From NCBI RefSeq assembly GCF_905475395.1, contig NC_058338.1, positions 311,001 to 375,000 of the forward strand: a DNA stretch of 64,000 nucleotides, given 5' to 3'. This DNA is from Chrysoperla carnea. Lineage: Eukaryota; Arthropoda; Insecta; Neuroptera; Chrysopidae. Both the position numbers and the translations under genes were made by a program. Positions 36,580-48,959 of the stretch are shown here, piece after piece. Position 1 is the stretch's first letter. Each line of letters starts with the position of its first letter. A model generated the notes under the pieces. The model was not told the origin of the DNA and ran no database searches. It saw only the letters and a program-made list of their open reading frames with translations.

Positions 36580-39500
36580 TAATTGTTTATGCATAAATAT
36601 TATTGCAAATTAAGCAATTTTTAACTTTTATGCCCAGAGATATTTTTGGTTTTTTTCAATTTATTTTACTCTAAATATCAGTTCATTAATTTAAATTTGT
36701 AAAATCGGTCTGCCCTATATCCTGAGAAGCGACGTTGACTAACTAAGGTTAGTATGATGTTTCTCAGGAAAAACTCGTTCGATTTGTTGCATGTGTTATA
36801 ACACTATGAGAAATTGTGTAGTCAAAAATCAATTTTTTCTCGTTATGTCTGTCTAAAAGCTAAGCGCCTCGATAGGGGATTATGTATCAACTCATGATGA
36901 CGGTGAGACGGGACATGCAAAAAAGCGCAGTCATCACTTAAAGTGAGTTAGGTATATCTAGACAGATAATGTACGGAAAAAATGATCTTGATTGCATGGA
37001 TTTTTCGCCTGTGTTATAGCCTGTGATATATTGGATTGGTTTCATTCTGGGGTAAGTCAACTTATAACTGGGTTGAAAAATTGCCTAATTTTTCTTTTTA
37101 AATTTTTTTTATTTTCTTTTTTAAATATATTATTTTAAATTTGTAAATTCGGTCTGCCCTAAATTCTGAGAAGCGACGTTGACTAACTAAGGTTAGTATG
37201 ATGTTTCTCAGGAAAAACTCGTTCGATTTGTTGCATGTGTTATAACACTATGAGAAATTGTGTAGTCAAAAATCAATTTTTTCTCGTTATGTCTGTCTAA
37301 AAGCTAAGCGCCTCGATAGGGGATTATGTATCAACTCATGATGACGGTGAGACGGGACATGCAAAAAAGCGCAGTCATCACTTAAAGTGAGTTAGGTATA
37401 TCTAGACAGATAATGTACGGAAAAAATGATCTTGATTACATGGATTTTTCGCCTGTGTTATAGCCTGTGATATTTTGGATTGGTTTCATTCTGGGGTAAG
37501 TCTACTTATAACTAGGTTGATATGGTTGATTCAAATGGACCTTCAGAAATATTTATGCATAAAGGTTATTGTAAATTAAGCAATTTTTATTTATTCCTTT
37601 TCTTTTTAAAATAATTGAATTTTTTTCCAGAGATATTTATGCTTTTTCATCTCCGACAATGTCATTCGTATAATTCTGTGTTTGTGACTTGTAAAATTCA
37701 TATCCTATCCTAGAATTACCTTTTTTTATCATATCCTATCCTAGAACTTTCTTTAATTGTTATGCATAAATATTATTGCAAATTAAGCAATTTTTAACTT
37801 TTATGCCCAGAGATATTTTTGGTTTTTTTCAATTTATTTTACTCTAAATATCAGTTCATTAATTTAAATTTGTAAAATCGGTCTGCCCTATATCCTGAGA
37901 AGCGACGTTGACTAACTAAGGTTAGTATGATGTTTCTCAGGAAAAACTCGTTCGATTTGTTGCATGTGTTATAACACTATGAGAAATTGTGTAGTCAAAA
38001 ATCAATTTTTTCTCGTTATGTCTGTCTAAAAGCTAAGCGCCTCGATAGGGGATTATGTATCAACTCATGATGACGGTGAGACGGGACATGCAAAAAAGCG
38101 CAGTCATCACTTAAAGTGAGTTAGGTATATCTAGACAGATAATGTACGGAAAAAATGATCTTGATTGCATGGATTTTTCGCCTGTGTTATAGCCTGTGAT
38201 ATATTGGATTGGTTTCATTCTGGGGTAAGTCAACTTATAACTGGGTTGAAAAATTGCCTAATTTTTCTTTTTAAATTTTTTTTATTTTCTTTTTTAAATA
38301 TATTATTTTAAATTTGTAAATTCGGTCTGCCCTAAATTCTGAGAAGCGACGTTGACTAACTAAGGTTAGTATGATGTTTCTCAGGAAAAACTCGTTCGAT
38401 TTGTTGCATGTGTTATAACACTATGAGAAATTGTGTAGTCAAAAATCAATTTTTTCTCGTTATGTCTGTCTAAAAGCTAAGCGCCTCGATAGGGGATTAT
38501 GTATCAACTCATGATGACGGTGAGACGGGACATGCAAAAAAGCGCAGTCATCACTTAAAGTGAGTTAGGTATATCTAGACAGATAATGTACGGAAAAAAT
38601 GATCTTGATTACATGGATTTTTCGCCTGTGTTATAGCCTGTGATATTTTGGATTGGTTTCATTCTGGGGTAAGTCTACTTATAACTAGGTTGATATGGTT
38701 GATTCAAATGGACCTTCAGAAATATTTATGCATAAAGGTTATTGTAAATTAAGCAATTTTTATTTATTCCTTTTCTTTTTAAAATAATTGAATTTTTTTC
38801 CAGAGATATTTATGCTTTTTCATCTCCGACAATGTCATTCGTATAATTCTGTGTTTGTGACTTGTAAAATTCATATCCTATCCTAGAATTACCTTTTTTT
38901 ATCATATCCTATCCTAGAACTTTCTTTAATTGTTATGCATAAATATTATTGCAAATTAAGCAATTTTTAACTTTTATGCCCAGAGATATTTTTGGTTTTT
39001 TTCAATTTATTTTACTCTAAATATCAGTTCATTAATTTAAATTTGTAAAATCGGTCTGCCCTATATCCTGAGAAGCGACGTTGACTAACTAAGGTTAGTA
39101 TGATGTTTCTCAGGAAAAACTCGTTCGATTTGTTGCATGTGTTATAACACTATGAGAAATTGTGTAGTCAAAAATCAATTTTTTCTCGTTATGTCTGTCT
39201 AAAAGCTAAGCGCCTCGATAGGGGATTATGTATCAACTCATGATGACGGTGAGACGGGACATGCAAAAAAGCGCAGTCATCACTTAAAGTGAGTTAGGTA
39301 TATCTAGACAGATAATGTACGGAAAAAATGATCTTGATTGCATGGATTTTTCGCCTGTGTTATAGCCTGTGATATATTGGATTGGTTTCATTCTGGGGTA
39401 AGTCAACTTATAACTGGGTTGAAAAATTGCCTAATTTTTCTTTTTAAATTTTTTTTATTTTCTTTTTTAAATATATTATTTTAAATTTGTAAATTCGGTC

Positions 39501-39990
39501 TGCCCTAAATTCTGAGAAGCGACGTTGACTAACTAAGGTTAGTATGATGTTTCTCAGGAAAAACTCGTTCGATTTGTTGCATGTGTTATAACACTATGAC
39601 AAATTGTGTAGTCAAAAATCAATTTTTTCTCGTTATGTCTGTCTAAAAGCTAAGCGCCTCGATAGGGGATTATGTATCAACTCATGATGACGGTGAGACG
39701 GGACATGCAAAAAAGCGCAGTCATCACTTAAAGTGAGTTAGGTATATCTAGACAGATAATGTACGGAAAAAATGATCTTGATTACATGGATTTTTCGCCT
39801 GTGTTATAGCCTGTGATATTTTGGATTGGTTTCATTCTGGGGTAAGTCTACTTATAACTAGGTTGATATGGTTAATTCAAATGGACCTTCAGAAATATTT
39901 ATGCATAAAGGTTATTGTAAATTAAGCAATTTTTATTTATCCCTTTTCTTTTTGAAATAATTGAATTTTTTTCCAGGGATATTTATGTTT
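36580..39990 (+). repeat. Higher-order tandem array: ~2.9 copies of a 1173-bp unit holding two structured ~370-bp cores
   Basis: The TATGCATAAAT anchor recurs at 36588, 37761 and 38934 (exact 1173-bp period). Each unit has core A (starts 36706, 37879, 39052) and core B (starts 37150, 38323, 39496), 444 bp apart. Cores of the same type are virtually identical between units; A and B differ at under a dozen sites. Each core contains several inverted repeats. In A1 they are CCTGAGAA (36721) with TTCTCAGG (36761) enclosing CTAAC/GTTAG; the palindrome GTGTTATAACAC (36793); and TCTGTCTA (36848) with TAGACAGA (36959) enclosing AACTCA/TGAGTT and TGATGAC/GTCATCA. No long open frame. The third unit diverges after about 39985. 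Function unknown: a structured RNA gene cluster or a structured satellite. Confidence 0.95.
36706..37075 (+). ncRNA. Candidate structured RNA core A1 of the array
   Basis: Representative core. The nested pairings listed for the array predict an imperfect three-stem, branched fold on the plus strand (on the minus strand too, as these are DNA inverted repeats). A to B sequence changes keep the first stem (CCTGAGAA to TCTGAGAA against TTCTCAGG, a G-U wobble). No match to tRNA, 5S, snRNA, SRP or RNase P features that I know. The assignment as a transcribed RNA is inference. Confidence 0.35.
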
Positions 39991-40107
39991 TATCTCTTTC
40001 TTATATTTTAGGAATACCTGTCCTGTAATTATATTAAGTGATGTCAAATTTAGGCTGATAGTATTTGGGGATTGTGAATTTTTATTTTTAGGAATTGCGA
40101 TAATGTT

Positions 40108-40289
40108 ATCCAATTTGTCATGTTCCGGTCACGACAAATTGGATGATTAATTATCTTTTTCTTCTGTTTAAATGTAACCGGATGCACTTAAATAGAAGGA
40201 AAAGATCGTGGATTAGGCCTATAGGGGATACCACGTAAAAAAAAACGCGCTGATGTATCCTACCTCAATGGTAGTGTGGAAACGGATAC
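40108..40289 (+). ncRNA. Candidate structured RNA: four consecutive hairpins
   Basis: H1: 12 bp perfect, 40108-40119 with 40133-40144. H2: 22 bp with two wobbles and one mismatch, 40153-40174 with 40185-40206, 10-base loop. H3: CGTGG 40207-40211 with CCACG 40231-40235. H4: GTATCC/GGATAC (40255, 40284) with inner TACC/GGTA. This is an unusual density of stems in 182 bases, directly beyond the tandem array. Transcription is not shown. Confidence 0.4.
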
Positions 40290-42386
40290 AAATTTCTTTT
40301 ATAATGATTTTCTTTTACAGTGAGAATTTTGGGTTACAAATGACAATCTTGGCTAAAAATGCAACGATCTGCCAAAATTTCAAGTATATCCATCGAATAT
40401 AAATAATATCAACAAACATTTAAACAAACAACAGACTTAACAGCACACGTGAGTATTTGTTTTATGTTTCTTGTAAATAAGTCATCCAAAACAACATTTA
40501 TCCAACTCAACAAGATTCAATGGTTTTCGTGATTCAATATTTTGTTTCATATAAATTATATTTGAAGGTATCATAAAGTTTCAATGCCGGAAAATATAAA
40601 ATTTGTAATAAAATTTGTGCTTTTTATTTCTTTATAAATTAATAATTTATTAATTGATCACTAGAAAATAAATATTGGCTTAGGATATCGATTCTAAGTG
40701 CTGTTAAATTAGTTGCAAATATTATTTTATTATTTTAACATTTGGGCAACTTTTGCTTAAGCATCTTTCTGTATCTTGCGTTTTTTTTTCTTTCGATTCA
40801 ATGCAACAATGATATATTTTTCGTATTTCGTCGTATTTCCTCCGAAATCTTACAATTTTCGAAAGAATATTTTCAACCAATTTCCTAATTTAATGTGTTA
40901 TGCTATCTCTTACATTTTAGGATTAAAATTGATTAATAAAGCAACCCCAAAAAATAGCTTCAATCTGAACGAACTATTTTAGCCATAATAGATTAAAATG
41001 TTCTACCCTGTATATCCAGAATTCATGTTCCCAGAACATTTTTCCCAACTAGATTAATCAGTCCCTATATGCGTAAAATAGTATAAAATGCGAAATAAAA
41101 AACCTTATTTTTATCTTCGATTGTCAAGAAAGAAACAAGCTTTAAACTTTTTATTATTTTTTTATTTAAAATTTGCACTGAATTCTTAAGATCGTGTTAA
41201 ATCGATCTTTACCGATGTCATTCACAGGTAATTACAGTAAAATTGCGTTATAAAATACTTGATATTAAATAAAATGACTTGCAGAGTTGCAGTACATGTA
41301 ATAAATTAAGGGCATTATTTAATACTTGAAACAAAATATGTAATTATGAATATCATGAATTTATAAATAGGAGCCGAGTCGAGCTGAGCCGGCATCAACC
41401 AAAATTATTTACTTTCACTCATAGCACGTCGATCGACCACCGTTGGCATTGTGCATGACTGTTCTACGGGGCAGAGGCATACTGGCGGTGTAATACGTAT
41501 TGTTTTCAACAGTTAAACAATTTTTTAATTTTATTACAAGATAATTACTTTAATCTGATTACCAGACTCTTTTTTTTTTATTTGTTTTCTTTCAAATTCA
41601 GTTTCTTTGTCGATATGTCCTAGATATCTTTCTTATTTATTCCAAATATTTTGATACTTTGATTTTTATCTTAATTAAATGTTTCTTGTGTAATTCAATG
41701 GCTCGCCTCACATAGTTCAAGTATCTTACAAAAGTGATTCAAGACTCAAACAGACTTAATACTCTATCTATTTTTTATCAGGGTAAGCTTTCATTTGGGA
41801 AAGTGGGATCTTAGATTAAAGCAATTCTGGGTAAAATGTAAACGCAATTAGCAACTGTCTATGCATGGTATTTCAACAATTAACTCAGTCAATTGTTTGT
41901 TTTCACTTGTTTTTATCAAAATAAATATCAAATAATATTTTAAGAAATGCATTTAATTATTTATTTATTTCTTTATTTTTATGCTAGTGTTTTAAAAAAT
42001 AACTTTATATAAAAATATGTAGAGGCTATGATTAACAAATATTTGACACATTTTTAAAACGCGTGAGCAAATCTTTGATCATCTTGACGGATTAATGGTC
42101 CCATTTTCTTTGCCCAAAAGTATACAAAAAGATAATAAATAGATTTGAATTAAATATCTATCAAAGATTTTTTTTTATTATTTTGTTTTGAGAATTATTT
42201 CTATAATTAGAAAAAAATTCCTTTTTGTATTTAAGTATTTTTTTTGTAAATTTGATCCCGTAAAATCTTTAATTCAAGAGAATTTTCCGGGAATTAACAC
42301 GAATGAAAGAATTTATTTTAAACAATACCTTGAAAAATTGTTCTTTTTTTCAGGAAGGTCTACGTTTATGTTTTTCGATATGCATT

Positions 42387-42985
42387 TTTATACCATGTAT
42401 ATATTAAATATATTAAGGTATACTAAGTTTAGTACCAATTTTGTAAGGCTTTTAAAATATTGATCCTACAAACAAAATTTTGCGATAGGTGTTCATAAAA
42501 TTACTTAATTAATTCATTTTCGGTTGTCCGTCTGCCCGCCCGTTACCACGATAGCACGAAAACGAAAAGATATATCAATCTGAAATTTTTATAGCGTGCT
42601 TAGAACGTAAAAAGTGAGGTCGAGTTAGTAAATGTGCAACATAGGTCATAGGTCAATTGGATTTTGGGTCCGTGGGACCCATCTTGTAAATCTTTAGAGA
42701 TAGAATACAAGTTTAAATGCATAAAATGTTTCATATAAAAAAATTAACAACTTTTGTTGAAACATTTTTGTCTTAAATATCACTGTTTACCTGTGAGGGG
42801 GCAAATTAGGCACAAATCATATTATACGTGTTATACGGGAATATCAGTTATGTATGTGTGGCTATCTAAGAGTGGCTATCTTTTTTACTAACATGACGTA
42901 AAAAAACCAACGATTACGTAACCAACACTGTCTATACATGGTATTTCAACAATTGAATCAGTCAATTGTTTGTTTTCACTTGTTT
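42387..42985 (+). repeat. R1 dispersed repeat, near full-length copy
   Basis: The longest copy (~600 bp), from TATACCATGTATATATT to TCAATTGTTTGTTTTCACTTG-like end. It also contains the CATGACGTAAAAAAACC and CTATACATGGTATTTCAAC blocks seen separately at 41850-41915 and 58630-58690. Confidence 0.85.
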
Positions 42986-43514
42986 GAGTTAAAAAGACAC
43001 AAATTTTCTCATTAATATAGGAACCATTTAAAATGTGTATATGTCGCTAATACATGTCAGGAAAAGTCATATTTTACAGCCAATATTTAAGTTTTTCCTA
43101 AAAATACAGATAAACTCTATGAATATCAATTTTCAGGAAAATCGTCGGAGAAGTAATTTTTTAAATAAATACTTATTTACATTTTTTTAAACAAAATTTA
43201 AGTGAACTATTTATTTAAATAAAAAATAAATAAATAGAATTGAAAATAAATATAATAATTATAACAATATGTATATCTATGTACTTATTATACATATTAT
43301 TATTAATATTTAGTTTAAGTCGAAAGTAAACTCATACAAATTATTATCAAATGTTCTTATAATTTTATTTATAACAAAAAATATTATACAAATTCCTAGA
43401 AATTGGTAACGAGTTTAAGAGCGTTTCTTTTTGTATTTTCTGCGGTTTCAAAAAGCAATTTTCTCATTTTTTGATAGTTATCATTTTGCGCTCGTACGAA
43501 TAAACATTAATGTT

Positions 43515-43825
43515 TACGAAAAAATGTTTCAAACAAAAGTTTTTTTTAATTTTTTATCTTTAACGGTTTACAAAATGAGACCTACGGATTCAAGACAAAA
43601 TTGTCCTATGTTGCTTATTTAAGAACTCGACCTCACATTTTGAGCACGCTTTAAAAATACCAGCTTGATATCTCTTTTATTTTTTGAGTTATCATGTTGA
43701 CAGACAGACAACTCAAAATGTACTAATTAGGTGATTTTATGAACACCATTACCAAAATTTTGTTCATAGCATCAATATTTTTAAGCGTTACAAACTTGGA
43801 ACTAATCTTAATATACGTACACGGT
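43515..43825 (-). repeat. R1 dispersed repeat, reverse copy
   Basis: Reverse complement of R1 blocks: AAAATGTTTCAAACAAAAG, GACCTCACATTTTGAGCACG, GAGTTATCATGTTGACAGAC, CTAATTAGGTGATTTTATGA, CATCAATATTTTTAAGCG. Confidence 0.8.
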
Positions 43826-46800
43826 ATGAAAGCACGTCAGTTTCATCGCTGAACTTACAAAAGAGTAAAGTTGACATGAAATCAAAACTAAAGAAAGCAT
43901 GGCTTCAAAAGAAAATTAATTAAAAGTTGTAAATAATATCATAAATCATATAAAAGACCATGTATTGTTTTTAAATTTGCAATTTAAAGTCAGCCATATT
44001 TATTATTAAGCCACGCTTCATGATATCAGTTGTCAATAGATATAATTAGAAGTAAATGTATGTATTTACTTACAACCTATCTGTAGTTAGTTAGTTAGTT
44101 ACTCCATTACAGTTATTACGTTTAAGTTGACTTAAAGGTCAACTTAAAAGGTTATCAACAAAACAAAACAACACACAACTCTAACACAACTAAAAATATT
44201 TATTTAAATATTTTAATATTTATGTTTTATGTTTTATGTTTGTTACTATGCGAACATATCAACGAACATACCAGCTAGTTGCAGTACAAGTACCTACAAG
44301 TACAATCAAAAATGAATCTATCGGTTATAATGACGAGGAGCCATTATAGCTTGCCAAATGAAAAGCTCCAGATCAAATCATTGTTTAAACGTATAAAATC
44401 TGTCGCATTTAAGATGACAACATCCTCATATATTCTTTATTTATAGGAGATTGCTCACTCTCTTCCCATTGTAGGTACAAGGCACAATACTTTACCTTAC
44501 TATTTAGAGTAAATTAAGGAATTTGTATGTTCGTTGTTCGTTCGATGCAGACATATCTAAGTACAATTAAAAATATTTTGAAATTTGAACACCTTGCAAA
44601 TAAATTATCATCAACATTTTTATTGCAGTCTGTAGTCTGCAGTCTGCAGTTTGCAGTAGACTTGAAAGATATATATTCATTCAAAAAAAATAAAAATTAA
44701 AAACAGAATTACAAAATATTTAAAGTTTATTGTTCGCTACTTAAAAATATAAAAATTTAAATAATTTTTATTCATTGGACTGGAGTCATACGTAGTATTT
44801 GATAATAAGCATTTAATAATGCTTGGAAATTTGGGGAGCAAATATTGTCCAACTTGAATCTAAACACTTTTTAAAATATGAAAATAATCACAGTTGAGGA
44901 GGTTTCTTTCTAAAAGGAAAATATTTAATTGTGTGGCAAGATTTAAAAAAACAAACGAGTTGTGCAATGAGATACCCGGCTGGAACTATGTTCCTATCGT
45001 ATCTTCGCATTATAAACATAACGCTGGCTTTTTTACTAAGATTTGCTTTGCTTTTTTTTGCTAGATTGAATAATTGATTATACAAATGTTTAATTTTGTA
45101 CGATCATTTTAATAACTAATGACTCATTTTTTTGGAATGAAAAACATAAACTTTGGATGAAAAATTTAAATTGACAGATTATAAATTATTTTCAAAATAT
45201 TCTGAAAATTCATGGCAATCGATTATAAAAGTTTTAGTTTTCTACATAACACATCGTTGGATTTCAAGGTCGTTTAAAATTGTTGCAAGTTTTTGGCTTT
45301 ACTTCACAGCCAGAAAACAAATTATAACGTGCGATAAGGAACACATATCCAAAGTACGGTCCTAGACCAGACTATTAGGCACTATTGACTGACTGACTAG
45401 ACTACAAAAGACATACAAATAAGTAATTTTATTTTTAAAAACGTACTTACGATACATAGCGATGAATGCAATGTGGCGTTAATAGTTATAAATTTAGTTA
45501 TTTACAATAATACATCAAAATTAACTGCTTTGAATTGGATGCCATTCATTGGACACCATCTTAAATCATTGTTCTTGTTGTTGTTATTGTTACGGATTCA
45601 TCCATCTTGAATTCAATTCAAGTCAATACTAACCAATCTACTAAATCAAACACTTATTTTATTTTTAAACCAAAAAAAAGTAATTTTATGGTTTTTATGG
45701 CACATTCTTTGTGCATCATTTATTTATGTGTAATCTTTTTATAAAGCATCCTCTACAATGAATCAATTATGTTATATGCGGAAAGCCGGTGCCAGCACTT
45801 ATACGATTTTCGAAATTTCGCTTATGAATCGATACTATTTAACGATAGGTACAAAATGGACTAGATGTGCCAAGATTCATTCTGGCAGAAATATTATTAT
45901 ATTTTTAATAATTACAAGTATTTTGCACTTTCATGGAAATTGGTTAAATAGTTTTGGAGTTTTATGTAAACTAACATCCAGGCATGAGATTTTTATATAT
46001 TAAGATATAGTTTTATCATATTTACAAAAACCAGAAATTTGAGAAAAGCAAACTGAAGATTTCTTTTACCATTTTCCGTAGTTACCGTAACTCGTGACTA
46101 CTCTGTACCCGTGACAAAAAATAACAAACGACAAATTTCGTAGAAAAGTGGTTAAAAAAGGCAAGAAAGTAAAGAGTAGGGCAGAAAAAAACTTGCTAGA
46201 GTAATAATATATAAGATTCTACACACTGTTCTATTTTTGAAATGTTTCAGTGTATGTAAGTAAATATTAAGACAAATTTAAAGAATTATTTTTACTTTTT
46301 TATTTATATTTATAAAAAATAATTTTGGTAGGAATTAAAAATAAATAAATATTCTAGTCTTTACTGCAAATTTGTATGTACAGAATGTTTTTTAAATTCC
46401 TATACATTATAAATATGATCAAACTTATAACATCTCTTTTTTAAATTCGGGGGTTAAAAATGAGAGCAAACGGGTACTTTTAAACTCAACGGGTATCATA
46501 CTAGTAAACATATAATTAATAGTTCAATGATTATCACTTCAACATATATATGTAAAGTATTTAAACAGTTAACTCGGTTAGTAATTAATTTTACTTATAA
46601 AATAAAATATTTTATTTTGGTTAATGACCTTCAATTTTTATTTCATTTAAAAATGATATTTTTGTATTTTAAATAAATTTTTACATCAAAATAATTGAAC
46701 TGGTAAAAACAAATCTTTAATTATGTAATTTATTTTTTTATCAAAATAGGTAAAATCTTTATACTTTCTATTTAAACGTTCAAATACCTGAACGATACGA

Positions 46801-46934
46801 TTTATTAATAATAATATTTAAAAAAAAAAAAATTAATTATTTAGATATTAGTAAAAAGAACTAATTGTATAAATACCATGTAATTTATTAAATAGATAGA
46901 TATGTTATTAAATAAATAATAACAAATTATATGC

Positions 46935-47262
46935 CGTTAGTTATTCAAAGGTTGATTACTCAGAACTAAGAAGTGATTTTATAGAACTCAAAAGTGAATT
47001 AAATTTTTTGACTTTAAAAAACTTTTAACTTTACTAATCTGTGTGATTCCATGAAAAAGTGTACCGTGAATGAAAAACAAAAAGAGTTTTTGATGGTAAT
47101 TATTTACTCAAAGGTTTATTACCCAGAACTTAGAAGTGAATTGATAGAACTTAAAAGTGAACTAAATCATGTTTCTATATAAAAAACCTTAACTTTACAA
47201 ATGTGTGTTTCCAGGAAAAAGTGTACCATGAATGGAAAAAAAGAGTTTTTGATGGTAAAATG
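46935..47262 (+). repeat. Two-copy tandem duplication, ~159-bp unit
   Basis: The GAGTTTTTGATGGTAA end occurs at 47084 and 47243. Units share ACTCAAAGGTT-like start, CAGAACT-AGAAGTGA, TAGAACT-AAAAGTGAA and AAAAAGTGTACC-TGAATG. They have diverged by perhaps a fifth. Confidence 0.8.
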
Positions 47263-47489
47263 AACTGTGGTGACTTTCAGCTTTCAATATGGTAAGTACC
47301 CAAAATAATTTTTTTTCATAGTTAATGCTAAGTTTTCAAATTATATTTGTTTTAAATTTAATTAGTGAGTTTTTGATTATTATTAATTGTACTCAAAAAT
47401 AATATTTTACTATATTTTACCTCTTTAAAATGGTTTTGAAGTTCCTATCTTGTGTACTGTAATGTTAATCTTTAATGTTTTTGCAATTC

Positions 47490-47830
47490 AAAGTGACAAT
47501 AGTGTCAGTCACAATTTATTTTTCTAAAGAATTTGATTTTTTTAATACTTAAAGTCTTTATTTTACACATTTTCCAATAATTTGGCCCCAGATACAATTT
47601 TAAATAATAAATCAAGCATAGAGGAAAATATTCGCCGTTTAAAATCACTTTCGAACGTGATTTTCTTTTGCATGTAGTGTCAGTCACATTTGTATTTTGT
47701 TAAATAAATCATTTATCTTAAAGTTTTTACATCACACATTTTTATTACAGAGTGATAAATTAAAATCGTTTCTAGTAAAACGCATTTTAGATCAAACTTA
47801 GTGTGTTAGTCACATATGAAGTCATTTAGT
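47490..47830. repeat. Recurring AGTGTCAGTCACA motif
   Basis: AGTGTCAGTCACAA (about 47500), AGTGTCAGTCACAT (about 47678) and AGTGTGTTAGTCACAT (about 47800) with partly similar A/T-rich spacers. A decayed tandem repeat is likely. Confidence 0.45.
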
Positions 47831-48375
47831 TTACGCAGTACATGCGTGATGAATTTTATAAGTTTTAATAATCACTCTGTATAATTGAATAAATTAAAAT
47901 TGTAATGAATTAACTTATAAACATAGAATAAAGATCTAACAACGTAAATATTTTAAAAATGATGTTTAAATCACAAACAAACAGACTTTTTACAAGAAGA
48001 TAGATGTACAGACAGACAGACAGACAGACACAGACAAACATACGCATATGACAAGAGAAGACATAAAAGAATTAAATATGTATTAAATAGTGAATATAAG
48101 TAAGTCATTTATTATTTAAATACATAAATCTATCTACAGCTACAGTTTGAGTTAGTTAGCAACAAATTAAATTTATTAGCTTATTTAATTACTGATACCA
48201 AGTTATTTGTTTTAAACCTGAAAAATATAATCAAATATTTTTTTTTTTTTGTGTCGTTTTTCTGTGTGGTGGGTTCAAATAATCATTTTCTTGTTGCTTA
48301 AATGTCCAATGAATAATCCAAGTTTGCGACCTCGATCACCGAACAGCTGTGTCAAAAAGTCGAAAATACCGTGAA

Positions 48376-48830
48376 AATTTTGGCCTTTTTTCAAATTTTA
48401 TCGATCATAAACCTAACGAAATAGTTTTTGATGGTACCATTTCAGGACTTTTTACAATATGAGACTAGAATTGTCTCTGTAGAGTCAATAGTTTCCGAAA
48501 AAAAGCCTTTCAAAGTTTATCATTTTCATAAAAATCGCAATTTTTTGCAATATTCATCGTCGTTCTGAATAAGTTTTGAACTTAAAAAAGCCGAAATTTT
48601 AATACAATACGACAAAAAAATTGTGAAGTTCGAAAAAATGATAAAGTTTAAATTTTGATAGGCTTTTTCTCGGAAACTATTGAGTCTACAGAGACAAACC
48701 TAGACTCAAATTGAAGCAAATATAGTTTACTTTAAAACCATAAAAAGGTTTATCAAAAACTAGCCCTTTAAGGTTGTAATCTCCAAAATTTGAAACAAAA
48801 CCAAAATTTTAACGTTTTTTTCTTGTTTTC
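48376..48830. mobile_element. Palindromic MITE-like inverted repeat
   Basis: Left arm blocks AAATAGTTTTTGATGG, TGTCTCTGTAGAGTCAATAG, TTTCCGAAAAAAAGCC and AAAGTTTATCATTTTC recur inverted at 48636-48770 (GAAAAAATGATAAAG, GGCTTTTTCTCGGAAAC, CTATTGAGTCTACAGAGACA, ATCAAAAACTAG). Arms are about 125 bp with a 100-bp centre. No coding. Confidence 0.75.
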
Positions 48831-48959
48831 ATTTTTGGCAAAATTTGATTATTTTTTGAATTAACATCATAAACAAGTTTGCACATTATTTTTCATTACG
48901 CGTCTAAAGAAAAAGTTATTGCAAAATATAGAAATTTGATTTTTATAATGGATGTTTAA

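Larger units (their letters stand above)
40330..46930. other. Gene-free AT-rich region with R1, R2, R3 and R6 copies
   Basis: No gene supported. Holds R1 long copy 42387-42985, reverse R2 about 43020-43110, reverse R1 43515-43825, reverse R3 44950-45120, R6 45115-45310 (shared with 59605-59790), and a fragment related to the GGAGCC MITE interior (45780-45905). Confidence 0.6.

Noticed and set aside
36739-36752. Telomerase RNA template (CTAACTAAGGTTAG)
   Set aside because: It is the inner stem of a hairpin and does not spell the contiguous CCTAACCTAA template expected for TTAGG telomeres.
36580-39990. CRISPR array
   Set aside because: Repeats are hundreds of bases long, units are contiguous, and the sequence is eukaryotic.
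40240-40290. let-7-like TGAGGTAG on the minus strand, or a hammerhead ribozyme (CTGATG ... GAAAC)
   Set aside because: Only the 8-base let-7 seed matches, not the mature sequence. The hammerhead core lacks the conserved CTGATGA and proper stems.
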